Of a stretch of DNA of 64,000 bases, positions 20,282-27,811 are shown piece after piece; within the stretch, counting starts at the first letter, position 1; each line of letters begins with the position of its first letter. The DNA is from Microvirga sp052114605 (lineage in GTDB: Bacteria > Pseudomonadota > Alphaproteobacteria > Rhizobiales > Beijerinckiaceae), in contig NZ_JBFRFB010000007.1 in NCBI RefSeq assembly GCF_052114605.1, positions 62,001 to 126,000 of the forward strand. The letters are read 5' to 3'. The translations under genes and the position numbers were made by a program. A model generated the notes under the pieces. That model was not told the origin of the DNA, did not search any database, and saw only the letters and a list, made by a program, of their open reading frames with translations.

Positions 20282-21010
20282 TCAGGCCGCCTTCGACGTA
20301 TGCGCGATGCGCTCGTCGATCTGGCGGGAGAGGATGGCGGAGAATTCGTCGGCGAAGCCTTCGAGGCGCGATTGCATCTTGCCCACCTCGCTCTGGAGCT
20401 TGTTGTAGGCGAGCACCGCCGGGATGGCTGCGAAGAGACCGATGGCGGTGGCGAACAGGGCCTCCGCGATGCCGGGCGCGACGACCGCGAGGCTGGTGTT
20501 CTTGGAGGCCGCAATCGACGTGAACGAGTTCATGATGCCGATGACCGTGCCGAACAGGCCGATATAGGGACCGGCCGAGCCGATGGAGGCGAGGATCATG
20601 AGACGCGAATCGAGGCGTTCCACCTCGCGCTGGATGGTGACGTCGAGCACCTTGTCGATGCGCTGCGGCAGGCTCTGGAACGAGCGGCCCGAGCCCTCGA
20701 ATGAGCGCTTCCATTCGCGCATGGCGGACACGAAAACGGCGGCGAGGCCGGTGGCCGGGCGGTTCTGAAGCGAACGGTAGAGCTCCTCCAGCGACTGGCC
20801 GGACCAGAACACATCCTCGAACCGGTTCATGGCGCGCTTGGTGCGTGCGTAGAGCAGCGTCTTGTCGATGATGATGGCCCAGCACCAGACGGAAGCGGCC
20901 AGCAGCCCGATCATCACGAGCTTGACGATGAAATGCGCCTGCCAGAACAGGCTAAAGAAGGACAGGTCATGCGCCACAGGGGCAGCCTGGGCCACGTCAG
21001 CCGGATTCAT
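20282..21010 (-). CDS. tolQ: Tol-Pal motor subunit TolQ
   Basis: TolQ is a MotA/TolQ/ExbB-family proton channel energising the Tol system. The 242-residue protein has TM1 near 18-42, a cytosolic loop, and TM2/TM3 (about 135-160 and 175-200). The family motif GSAGPYIGLFGTVIGIMNSF is near 136. It is the first gene of tolQ-tolR-tolA-tolB. The usual upstream partner ybgC is displaced by an NTF2-like gene on the other strand. Confidence 0.96.
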   Translation of the reverse strand: MNPADVAQAAPVAHDLSFFSLFWQAHFIVKLVMIGLLAASVWCWAIIIDKTLLYARTKRAMNRFEDVFWSGQSLEELYRSLQNRPATGLAAVFVSAMREWKRSFEGSGRSFQSLPQRIDKVLDVTIQREVERLDSRLMILASIGSAGPYIGLFGTVIGIMNSFTSIAASKNTSLAVVAPGIAEALFATAIGLFAAIPAVLAYNKLQSEVGKMQSRLEGFADEFSAILSRQIDERIAHTSKAA

Positions 21011-21382
21011 AAGTCACACCCTCGCTCTTCGAGCCGCCTTGAGAGGTCTCAAGGCCCACCGTATTCGGCTTTAGGAAAATTCTGTTTCGTATCCTGCTCG
21101 TTCGCCCGCGAATCTGTCGAAAATAAGGGCGCGGGTCCCGACGCCTCGGATCGTCCTAAACCGTTGTCTTTTAAGCACAGAGTAAGGTTAAGGCTTGGTT
21201 TAAAAGAGCCTTTCGCCTCTCGAATAAGAGGCCATTCCCTAGGGGCACGGTTGTCATAGGCCCCGGATCAGGGCCTTATGTCGCCCCGATTTCCTCGCAA
21301 AACACGTGCGATTGGGACGTCTAGCCTTGCCAAGCTTGCAACCCTGCCCGGCGTGTTTTGACAATCCTGAACCGGAATAACC
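21011..21382. other. Intergenic region between divergent tolQ and NTF2-like gene
   Basis: This is 372 bases with no credible ORF and lower GC than its neighbours. It should hold the tolQRAB promoter (minus) and the promoter of the NTF2-like gene (plus). I see no clear -35/-10 pair, repeat or hairpin with a T run. Confidence 0.5.
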
Positions 21383-21757
21383 ATGACGACTGCTACAAAA
21401 CCCGCCGAGATCGTGGGACGCCAGCTCGACGCCTACAATGCCCGCGACATCGATGCCTTCATGGCCTGCTGGGCCGAGGACGCGCAGTTCCTCGCCTTTC
21501 CGGACACCCTGCTCGCCCAAGGCGCACAGCAGATCCGCGAGCGCCATGTGTCCCGCTTCCAGGAGCCGAACCTCCACGGCAAGCTCATCAGCCGCATGGC
21601 TGTGGGCAACATGGTCGTGGACCAGGAGATCGTGACCCGCACCTTCCCGGAAGGCACAGGCACCGTCGAGGTGATCGCGATCTACGAGGTTGAGGACGGG
21701 TTGATCCGGAAGGCCTGGTTCAAACTGGGAGCTCCGGTGCTGAACAAGACGGCCTGA
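21383..21757 (+). CDS. NTF2-like/SnoaL family protein
   Basis: This is a 124-residue single-domain protein of the NTF2-like superfamily (steroid delta-isomerase/SnoaL type fold). An N-terminal helix pair (QLDAYNARDIDAFMACWAED) leads into the cone-shaped sheet (EPNLHGKLISRMAVGNMVVD, VEVIAIYEVEDGLIRKAWF). Such proteins are small enzymes or ligand-binding proteins; no substrate can be assigned. It is monocistronic on the plus strand, between ybgC and tolQ, where alphaproteobacteria usually have nothing. Confidence 0.8.
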   Translation: MTTATKPAEIVGRQLDAYNARDIDAFMACWAEDAQFLAFPDTLLAQGAQQIRERHVSRFQEPNLHGKLISRMAVGNMVVDQEIVTRTFPEGTGTVEVIAIYEVEDGLIRKAWFKLGAPVLNKTA

Positions 21758-21765
21758 CATCCTCT

Positions 21766-21858
21766 CACGTCATCAACGGCCTTGTGCCGGTGATCCCGAT
21801 TGGTAGAGCACAGCGCTGTTCGGATCGGGATGGCCGGGACAAGCCCGGCCATGACGTG
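21766..21858. repeat. Family B palindromic repeat
   Basis: The hairpins GTCATCAACGGCCTTGTGCCGGTGAT and GGATGGCCGGGACAAGCCCGGCCAT are joined by a spacer with GAGCACAGCGCT. It begins 8 bases after the NTF2-like stop and may act as its terminator. It ends 11 bases before the ybgC stop. Confidence 0.85.
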
Positions 21859-21868
21859 GAGGAAATGC

Positions 21869-22468
21869 TTATTCCTCACCGCCTGAAAGCGCCGCGCGAA
21901 GATTATCCGGAATGCGCACCGCGCGCCCGTCGCGCACGGCGGCGACTATTACGTCGGCGCGCACCAGCACGTCGTTTCCGCGACGCACCTCCTGCGCCAG
22001 CGTCATGGAGGCGCCGCGTATCTCCTTCGGCCTCGTCACGATGGTCAGCACATCGTCCATGACCGCACCGCCGAGGAAATCGATTGTCATCTTGCGGACC
22101 ACGAAGGCGAGCCCGCCCATCTCCGCATGAAGATCGGACTGCGCCACCTCAACCGCCCGCAGGATCTCCGTGCGCCCACGCTCCATGAAGCGCAGATAGC
22201 TTGCGTGATACACCCGCGCGGAAAAATCCGTGTCCTCGTAATAGACGCGGATCGGCAGGATATGCGCGCCGCCCTGCATCGTACCGGCGAGATGAGGGTA
22301 AGCCCCTTCTTTACCCTCCCCTTGAGGGGGAGGGTCGGAGCGCGTCAGCGATCCGGGGTGGGGTGGCGGCGCTGCGTTCTGAAAGCTCTCGCCTCCCACC
22401 CCCTCCCGCGCCTGCGGCGCGACCTCCCCCCTCGAGGGGGAGGTGTTGGCGGCGCGCTTGTCACTCAT
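21869..22468 (-). CDS. ybgC: Acyl-CoA thioesterase YbgC with in-frame repeat insertion
   Basis: YbgC is a hotdog-fold thioesterase of the Tol-Pal locus that hydrolyses short acyl-CoA esters. The family domain is clear from about residue 65: ILPIRVYYEDTDFSARVYH (catalytic Asp in the EDTD motif), then YLRFMERGRTE. ATG 22468 overlaps the ruvB stop (ATGAGTGA), which argues for coupled translation from there. The resulting 199-residue protein has about 50 extra residues between MSDKRAA and MQGGAHILP. These are encoded entirely by a family A palindromic repeat and are rich in Pro, Gly, Arg and Glu. Alternatively, translation starts at the internal MQGGAHILP (about 22278), where the ribosome site is weak. 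Confidence 0.85.
   Translation of the reverse strand: MSDKRAANTSPSRGEVAPQAREGVGGESFQNAAPPPHPGSLTRSDPPPQGEGKEGAYPHLAGTMQGGAHILPIRVYYEDTDFSARVYHASYLRFMERGRTEILRAVEVAQSDLHAEMGGLAFVVRKMTIDFLGGAVMDDVLTIVTRPKEIRGASMTLAQEVRRGNDVLVRADVIVAAVRDGRAVRIPDNLRAALSGGEE
22313..22445. repeat. Family A repeat inside ybgC coding sequence
   Basis: The inverted ends CCCTCCCCTTGAGGGGGAGGG (22315-22335) and the CTCCCCCCTCGAGGGGGAG end (about 22425-22443) enclose a GGGGTGGGGTGGCGG...CCACCCCCTCCC core. The ybgC frame passes through it without a stop. It starts about 25 bases inside the likely coding start. Confidence 0.85.
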
Positions 22469-23507
22469 CTCCATCCCCGTTGAACAGCCCGAACTGCGTG
22501 GTGTTCTCGCGCGTCGGCTCGGCAATGCCGAGATGCTTGAAAGCGTGGGGCGTGAGGATGCGGCCGCGCGGAGTGCGCTGCACGAAGCCCTTCTGAATGA
22601 GATAGGGCTCGATGATGTCCTCGATGGCATCGCGCGGCTCGGAGAGGGCCGCCGCGATCGTCTCGATGCCGACCGGGCCGCCGCCGAAGGAAGTGGCGAT
22701 CATGGTCAGGTATTTGCGGTCCATCAGGTCGAGGCCGATGGGGTCCACGTCGAGCAGGCGCAGCGAGCGGTCGGCGAGATCGCGCGACACGATCTGCACG
22801 CCCTCGACGATGGCGAAGTCGCGCACGCGGCGCAGCAGACGGCCCGCGATGCGCGGCGTACCACGCGCGCGGCGGGCGATCTCGTTCGCGCCCTCGTCGC
22901 TCATGTTGAGGCCGAGCACGCGCGCACCACGGCGCACGATCAGCTCCAGCTCGTCGATGGTGTAGAATTCGAGGCGGATCGGAATGCCGAAGCGGTCGCG
23001 CAAAGGCGTGGTGAGCAGGCCCGCGCGGGTGGTGGCGCCGACCAGCGTGAATTTCGGCAGCTCGATCTTCACCGAGCGGGCGGCGGGGCCTTCGCCGATG
23101 ATGAGGTCGAGCTGGTAATCCTCCATGGCCGGATAGAGAATTTCCTCCACCGCCGGGTTGAGGCGATGGATCTCGTCGATGAAGAGCACGTCGCGCTCTT
23201 CGAGGTTCGTCAGCTGCGCCGCCAGATCGCCGGCCTTGGCGATGACGGGACCGGAGGTGGAGCGGAAATTCACGCCGAGCTCACGCGCCACGATCTGCGC
23301 CAGCGTGGTCTTGCCGAGGCCGGGAGGACCGACGAAGAGTACGTGGTCGAGCGCGTCGCTGCGCGCCTTGGCGGCATCGATGAAGACCTGCAGGTTCGCC
23401 CGCGCGGCCTTCTGCCCCGTGAAATCGGCAAGCGACAGCGGCCGGATCGACGCTTCAGAGTCGTCCTCACGCTTTTCAGGGCTGAGCAGGCGGTTGGAAT
23501 CGGTCAA
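22461..23507 (-). CDS. ruvB: Holliday junction branch migration helicase RuvB
   Basis: RuvB is the AAA+ motor that drives branch migration with RuvA. The 348-residue protein has Walker A GPPGLGKTTL near 61, Walker B/sensor FIDEIHRLNPAVEE near 109, GATTRAG near 156 and a C-terminal winged helix with RTPRGR. The start appears to be TTG at 23507 (GGAAGG about 9 bases upstream), giving MTDSNRLLSPEK. The stop overlaps the ybgC start. Between it and ruvA lies a family D repeat. Confidence 0.96.
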   Translation of the reverse strand: MTDSNRLLSPEKREDDSEASIRPLSLADFTGQKAARANLQVFIDAAKARSDALDHVLFVGPPGLGKTTLAQIVARELGVNFRSTSGPVIAKAGDLAAQLTNLEERDVLFIDEIHRLNPAVEEILYPAMEDYQLDLIIGEGPAARSVKIELPKFTLVGATTRAGLLTTPLRDRFGIPIRLEFYTIDELELIVRRGARVLGLNMSDEGANEIARRARGTPRIAGRLLRRVRDFAIVEGVQIVSRDLADRSLRLLDVDPIGLDLMDRKYLTMIATSFGGGPVGIETIAAALSEPRDAIEDIIEPYLIQKGFVQRTPRGRILTPHAFKHLGIAEPTRENTTQFGLFNGDGDE

Positions 23508-23597
23508 AGAGGCTTACCTTCCAGAGGCTTCATATAGGCGACGAGACACTCATACGCCATTCTCAACAGGATCAAAACAGGAACGTTCACATACGGT

Positions 23598-23698
23598 GTC
23601 ATTCCCGGCCGGAGCGTAGCGGAGGGGAAGGGAATCCACAGCGCCGCACTTGATCGTGGATCCCCTTCCCTCGCCTTCGGCTCGCCGGGGATGACACA
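23598..23698. repeat. Family D palindromic repeat, ruvA-ruvB gap
   Basis: A long imperfect inverted repeat with GTCATTCCCGGCC...GGAAGGGAATCCAC on one side and GTGGATCCCCTTCCC...GCCGGGGATGAC on the other. It fills most of the 203-base gap inside the ruv operon. Confidence 0.8.
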
Positions 23699-23710
23699 AA
23701 GGGCAAACGG

Positions 23711-24328
23711 TCACCGCGCCAGTTCCCGCAATCCCAGCCTGATCAGCGTCTTCGCCTCGGCCTCGTCGCCTGCCTGCTTCATGGCGGCGGCGACGGCGGC
23801 TGATGCCTGGACCTGCGGGTAGCCGAGATTGACCAGCGCCGAGATCGCATCCGCAACGGGCGCGGGCGCGGTCCTGTCATCGATTGCACCCGTGAGGCGG
23901 ATGAGGGCGGGATCGATGGAGGCGAAGGCCGGGGCCTTGTCCTTGAGCTCGGAGACGATGCGCTGCGCGAGCTTGGGGCCGACGCCGGGGGCGCGGCCAA
24001 CGGAAGCCTTGTCGCCCGTGGCGATGGCGGTTGCGACGCTGCCGGGATCTAGCACGGACAGGATGCCGAGCGCCACCTTGGAGCCCACGCCCTGCACGCT
24101 CTGGAGCAGGCGGAACCACTCGCGCTCCTGGTCGGACTTGAAGCCGAACAGGCGGATCATGTCCTCGCGCACATGGGTCTCGATGGAAAGCACGGCAGCC
24201 TCGCCCGTGGGCGGCAGGTTCTGGAGCGTGCGGGAGGAGCAATGAACCACATAGCCGACGCCGTGCACGTCGAGGATCACGAAATCCTCGCCATAGGAAT
24301 CCACCACGCCTTTGAGTTTGCCGATCAC
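23711..24328 (-). CDS. ruvA: Holliday junction DNA helicase subunit RuvA
   Basis: RuvA binds four-way junctions and loads RuvB. The 205-residue protein starts with IGKLKGVVDSYGEDF after a GTG codon at 24328 with AGGAG upstream. It has an OB-fold domain (1-62), a double helix-hairpin-helix domain (about 70-140, QSVQGVGSKVALGIL and APGVGPKLAQRIV) and the C-terminal domain III that contacts RuvB. The upstream open frame is repeat DNA and was discarded. Confidence 0.95.
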   Translation of the reverse strand: MIGKLKGVVDSYGEDFVILDVHGVGYVVHCSSRTLQNLPPTGEAAVLSIETHVREDMIRLFGFKSDQEREWFRLLQSVQGVGSKVALGILSVLDPGSVATAIATGDKASVGRAPGVGPKLAQRIVSELKDKAPAFASIDPALIRLTGAIDDRTAPAPVADAISALVNLGYPQVQASAAVAAAMKQAGDEAEAKTLIRLGLRELAR

Positions 24329-24345
24329 GTTCGTCTCTGCTCCTG

Positions 24346-24470
24346 GTAAGCCCTCCTCCCCCTTGTGGGGAGGAGTTGGAGGTGGGGGTGGCGGCGATAG
24401 CCTATTAAGGTCCGGCGCCGCCACCCCCACCCTTAATCCCTCCCCACAAGGGGGAGGGAAACAGCGCTTC
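24346..24470. repeat. Family A palindromic repeat, ruvC-ruvA gap
   Basis: The ends CTCCTCCCCCTTGTGGGGAGGAG and CCCTCCCCACAAGGGGGAGGG, plus inner GGTGGGGGTGGCGGCG / CGCCGCCACCCCCACC, make a near-complete double palindrome. It is almost identical to the copy at 45541. Confidence 0.9.
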
Positions 24471-24520
24471 ATTCTGCACACGATCCCGGATCGGCTCACG
24501 CCGTCCGGGATGACGTTTGT
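24471..24520. repeat. Family D repeat, partial copy
   Basis: CACGATCCCGGATCGGCTCACGC followed by CGTCCGGGATGACG is the same unit as at 46718-46762. It abuts the family A copy and ends before ruvC. Confidence 0.65.
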
Positions 24521-24534
24521 ATCCGTGTAACAAA

Positions 24535-25038
24535 TTAAAGGCTCGCCGCCAAAGCGCGGGCCTTGCGGTGGTGGGCATGGGCGATGGCAATGGCGAGGGC
24601 GTCAGCCGCGTCGGCTTTCTTGAACTCGGCCTTGGGCAGCAGGATCTTCACCATGGCCTGGACCTGCGCCTTGTCGGCGTGTCCTGCGCCTACCACGGTC
24701 TTCTTCACCTGATTGGCGCCGTATTCCGCCACGGGCAGGTTGTGGAGCGCGGGCACCAGCAGGGACATGGCACGGGCCTGGCCAAGCTTGAGGGTCGCTT
24801 GCGCATCCTTGTTGACGAAGGTCTCTTCCACAGAGACCTCGTCGGGCGTCCAGGTGCGGATGACCTCCGTCAGGCGATCATGGAGCTGCTTGAGGCGCAG
24901 CGCCAGATCGAGATCGCCGTCCGACGTCACGACCCCGCAGGCCACATAGGAGAGCTTCGTCCCCTCGATGGTGATGACGCCCCAGCCCGTATTGCGCAGG
25001 CCGGGGTCAAGGCCGAGGATGCGGACGCGCTCGCTCAC
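24535..25038 (-). CDS. ruvC: Crossover junction endodeoxyribonuclease RuvC
   Basis: RuvC resolves Holliday junctions by paired cuts. The 167-residue protein has the catalytic acidic residues of the RNase H fold: Asp11 in LGLDPGLRNTGWG, the Glu pair in SVEETFV near 71 and the Asp residues in KKADAADALAIAIAH near 145. The start is GTG at 25038, two bases after the yebC stop, which makes coupling likely. The upstream extension of the frame overlaps yebC and is rejected. Confidence 0.95.
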   Translation of the reverse strand: MSERVRILGLDPGLRNTGWGVITIEGTKLSYVACGVVTSDGDLDLALRLKQLHDRLTEVIRTWTPDEVSVEETFVNKDAQATLKLGQARAMSLLVPALHNLPVAEYGANQVKKTVVGAGHADKAQVQAMVKILLPKAEFKKADAADALAIAIAHAHHRKARALAASL

Positions 25039-25040
25039 AT

Positions 25041-25787
25041 TCAGCCCGCCATTTTCTGCATAAGAGCGTCGGAGAGCTCGAAGTTGCCGTAGACGTTCTG
25101 CACGTCGTCGTGCTCTTCCAGCGACTCCATGAGCTTCATGAGCTTCTCGCCGGTCTCGTCGTCGACGGCGACGGGGGTTTGCGGCTTCCAGACCAGCTTC
25201 GAGGCTTTCGGCTCGCCGAACTTGTCTTCCAGCGCCTTGGTCACCTCGTTGAGCGTGGTCTGCTCGCAATAGACCTCGTGGCCGTTCTCGGAGGACACCA
25301 CATCCTCGGCGCCGGCCTCGATGGCGGCCTCTAACATGGTGTCGGCGTCGGTGAGGTCCGCGCCGAACTCGATATAACCCACCCGGTCGAACATGAAGGA
25401 CACCGCGCCGGTCTCGGCGAGGTTGCCGCCGCTCTTGGTGAAGTAGGAGCGGATGTCGGAGGCCGTGCGGTTGCGGTTGTCTGTCATCGCCTCGACGATG
25501 ATGGCGGCGCCGCCGGGGCCGTAGCCCTCGTAGCGGATTTCGTCGTAGTTCTCGCCCTCGCCGCCCGACGCCTTGTTGATGGCGCGCTGGATGTTGTCCT
25601 TGGGCATGTTCTCGGCGCGGGCAGCCAGGATGGCGGCGCGCAGGCGCGGGTTCATGTTGGGATCGGGCATGCCCATCTTGGCCGCCACGGTGATTTCGCG
25701 AGCGAGCTTGGAGAATACCTTGGACCGCACCGCGTCCACCTTGCCCTTGCGGTGCATGATATTCTTGAACTGTGAATGTCCGGCCAT
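25041..25787 (-). CDS. yebC: YebC/PmpR family probable transcriptional regulator
   Basis: This is a 248-residue YebC-family protein starting MAGHSQFKNIMHRKGKVDA, the conserved N-terminus. The family has three domains. Members act as DNA-binding regulators (PmpR), and recent work links some to translation of proline-rich stretches. It heads yebC-ruvC-ruvA-ruvB-ybgC. ATG 25787 is preferred to a 14-residue extension. Confidence 0.94.
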   Translation of the reverse strand: MAGHSQFKNIMHRKGKVDAVRSKVFSKLAREITVAAKMGMPDPNMNPRLRAAILAARAENMPKDNIQRAINKASGGEGENYDEIRYEGYGPGGAAIIVEAMTDNRNRTASDIRSYFTKSGGNLAETGAVSFMFDRVGYIEFGADLTDADTMLEAAIEAGAEDVVSSENGHEVYCEQTTLNEVTKALEDKFGEPKASKLVWKPQTPVAVDDETGEKLMKLMESLEEHDDVQNVYGNFELSDALMQKMAG

Positions 25788-25914
25788 CGGGGCCTCCGAA
25801 TGTGCGGCCGAGAGCGGCTTGAATGCCAAGCGCCCGTCAGGCCGAGGAAGTTGACGATGGCAGGCTTATAAGGCGGCGAAGGGCTTCAGGCCAAGCCCCT
25901 TGCTACACTCTTCC

Positions 25915-26610
25915 TTAAAACCCGAACCAGCCCGGCATGTTGTGAATGGCGGCCAGAATGAGGTGATAGGAGGCCCCCAACACCGTCACCGTGTAGGCCA
26001 TGCCGGCAAGGCCAATGAGGGAACCCAAGATCAGGAGATAACCATCCTCCTCGATCACCGCGATGGAGATGATGACCAAGGCTGCCGAGGGTGGAATGTT
26101 GGTACCTGGGAAGGGAATGAGCACGCATAGGGCCACTAGAATCGCGAAGAGACCTACCGCCCGGTCGCCCACCACTCCGAAAAGCTGGGTGAGCCTCGGT
26201 TTGCAGAAGCGCTCAAGCCATTGCAGCTTGGGCTCGGCAACATCGATGAACTTGCGGAATTTTTCGAGCGACAGCTCCCGGCGCATGAAGAATTGCGGCA
26301 GCCAGGGGCGCTTGTGGCCGAGCAGCATCTGGATGCCGAAGATCAGAACCGGGGTACCGAAGACCCCGGCGACGCCAGGGGGCACAGCCGGAACGCTGTT
26401 GGGCAGGCTGAAAAGGATCAGCACGAAGCCAAAGGCGCGGTCGCCGAGGGCCTCGATGATCTCTCGAACGGAGATGGTGTTCCCCTTGGCCTCATCGACG
26501 ACGGCACGCAGGACGGCGGAAACACTCTGGTGCTCATGCGCCTGATGAAATTCGCTGTCCTCGCGATAGCTGCGCTTTCTAGCGCGCACAGGCTCTGTCT
26601 TGGCGTCCAC
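25915..26610 (-). CDS. ExoD family exopolysaccharide synthesis protein
   Basis: This is a 231-residue membrane protein of the ExoD family, first described in Sinorhizobium exopolysaccharide and alkali-tolerance work. A soluble start (about 1-60, VREIIEALGDRAFGFVLILFS) is followed by hydrophobic helices (PNSVPAVPPGVAGVFGTPV, GLFAILVALCVLIPFPGTN, DGYLLILGSLIGLAGMAYT). The start is GTG at 26610, preceded by GGAGGA five bases upstream; the longer frame runs through repeat DNA. The biochemical function is not settled in the family. Confidence 0.85.
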   Translation of the reverse strand: MDAKTEPVRARKRSYREDSEFHQAHEHQSVSAVLRAVVDEAKGNTISVREIIEALGDRAFGFVLILFSLPNSVPAVPPGVAGVFGTPVLIFGIQMLLGHKRPWLPQFFMRRELSLEKFRKFIDVAEPKLQWLERFCKPRLTQLFGVVGDRAVGLFAILVALCVLIPFPGTNIPPSAALVIISIAVIEEDGYLLILGSLIGLAGMAYTVTVLGASYHLILAAIHNMPGWFGF

Positions 26611-26677
26611 CTTCGTCCTCCGTGGCGCAAAGATGGGGACGAGGCTGCTCAAGGTAAAGGGAGGGGCCAGCGGCGGC

Positions 26678-26716
26678 GCCCTCCCCTTGCGGGGAGCGGC
26701 AGGGGTGGGGGTGGTG
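26678..26716. repeat. Family A repeat, partial copy
   Basis: CCCTCCCCTTGCGGGGAG plus AGGGGTGGGGGTGG is one end and part of the core of family A, without its partner. Confidence 0.65.
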
Positions 26717-26745
26717 CGACCGGGTGAGAGATCGAACCAGATTAC

Positions 26746-26966
26746 CCTCACGCCATCACCGGCCTTGTGCCGGTGATCCCCGCCTTCGTTGCCACCCCAC
26801 CGACCTCATCCTGAGGAGCAGCCGCTAGGCTGCGTCTCGAAGGATCGTCCAGCAATCTCTGGAGACGCCCTCGTCCTTCGAGACGATCGCTCCGCGATCC
26901 CTCAGGATGAGGGCTGGGGGGATGGCAGGAAGACGTGGATGGCCGGGACAGGCCCGGCCATGACGG
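26746..26966. repeat. Composite repeat: family B interrupted by family C
   Basis: One family B hairpin (ATCACCGGCCTTGTGCCGGTGAT, 26750-26780) and its normal partner (GATGGCCGGGACAGGCCCGGCCAT, about 26938-26961) are separated by about 155 bases. Those bases include a complete family C element (26806-26912) with CCTCATCCTGAG...CTCAGGATGAGG ends and inner TCGAAGGA / TCCTTCGA. In other B copies the halves are only about 40 bases apart. Confidence 0.8.
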
Positions 26967-26979
26967 AGAAGGACAGTGC

Positions 26980-27801
26980 CTAATCCCAGAACCGAGGCCA
27001 GGTCTCTTCTAGGTTCGGCCCGAGGCGTACCGCCGCGACCCGCACCGCGAGGCCTGTCCGGTCGTCGGTTTCGACCGCGATGCCCGAGAGCGTGCCCTCG
27101 CCGAGTCCGGGCTCCATGCGGGGGCCGGGAGTCTTCTGGAGGAAACGGCGGATCGATTCCTCCTTCTGCATGCCGAGCACCGTATCGTAATCGCCGCACA
27201 TGCCCGCATCCGACATATAGGCGGTGCCGCCGGGGAGCACCCGGTGGTCGGCGGTGGGCACATGCGTGTGGGTGCCGACCACGAGGCTGGCACGACCGTC
27301 GAGATAATGGCCCATGGCCTCCTTCTCGCTCGTCGCCTCCGCATGGACATCCACGATGATGGCATCGGCCACCTGCCCCAGAGGGCAATCCTCCAGGGCC
27401 TGATCGACGGCGGCGAAGGGGTCGTCGAGGGGGTCCATGTAGAGACGCCCCATGACGTTCACGACGAGCACCCGGTGACCGGAGCGGGTATCGATGAGGT
27501 TGGCGCCGCGACCCGGCGTGCCGGGTGGGTAATTGACCGGGCGCAGCAGTCGGGGCTGGCGCTCGATGAAGACCAGCGTCTCCCGCTGGTCCCAGGAATG
27601 GTTGCCAAGCGTAATGGCGTCGGCGCCCGCGTTCAGGACCTCGTCGCAGATCGCCTCGTTGATACCGAAGCCGCCGGCCGCGTTCTCGCCGTTGATCACC
27701 ACGCAATCGAGGCTCCAGCGCTCGCGAAGCCCCGGCAGCCGTTCGATGACGGCGTTGCGGCCGGGCCGCCCGACAATATCGCCGAGGAAGAGGAGACGCA
27801 T
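26980..27801 (-). CDS. YmdB-type metallophosphoesterase (TIGR00282)
   Basis: This is a 273-residue calcineurin-like phosphoesterase of the YmdB/TIGR00282 family, whose studied members hydrolyse cyclic nucleotides. Metal-site motifs are visible: FLGDIVG (Asp8), INGENAAGG near 37, LGNHSWD near 66, VDVHAEATSEK near 150 and GTHTHVPTAD near 176. It starts 10 bases after the 5-FCL stop, so the two are co-transcribed, an order typical of this group. Confidence 0.92.
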   Translation of the reverse strand: MRLLFLGDIVGRPGRNAVIERLPGLRERWSLDCVVINGENAAGGFGINEAICDEVLNAGADAITLGNHSWDQRETLVFIERQPRLLRPVNYPPGTPGRGANLIDTRSGHRVLVVNVMGRLYMDPLDDPFAAVDQALEDCPLGQVADAIIVDVHAEATSEKEAMGHYLDGRASLVVGTHTHVPTADHRVLPGGTAYMSDAGMCGDYDTVLGMQKEESIRRFLQKTPGPRMEPGLGEGTLSGIAVETDDRTGLAVRVAAVRLGPNLEETWPRFWD

Positions 27802-27811
27802 GGATTTGCCT

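Noticed and set aside
22469..22630. Longer YbgC start at 22630
   Set aside because: It would lie deep inside ruvB; the coupling start at 22468 explains the ATGAGTGA overlap better.
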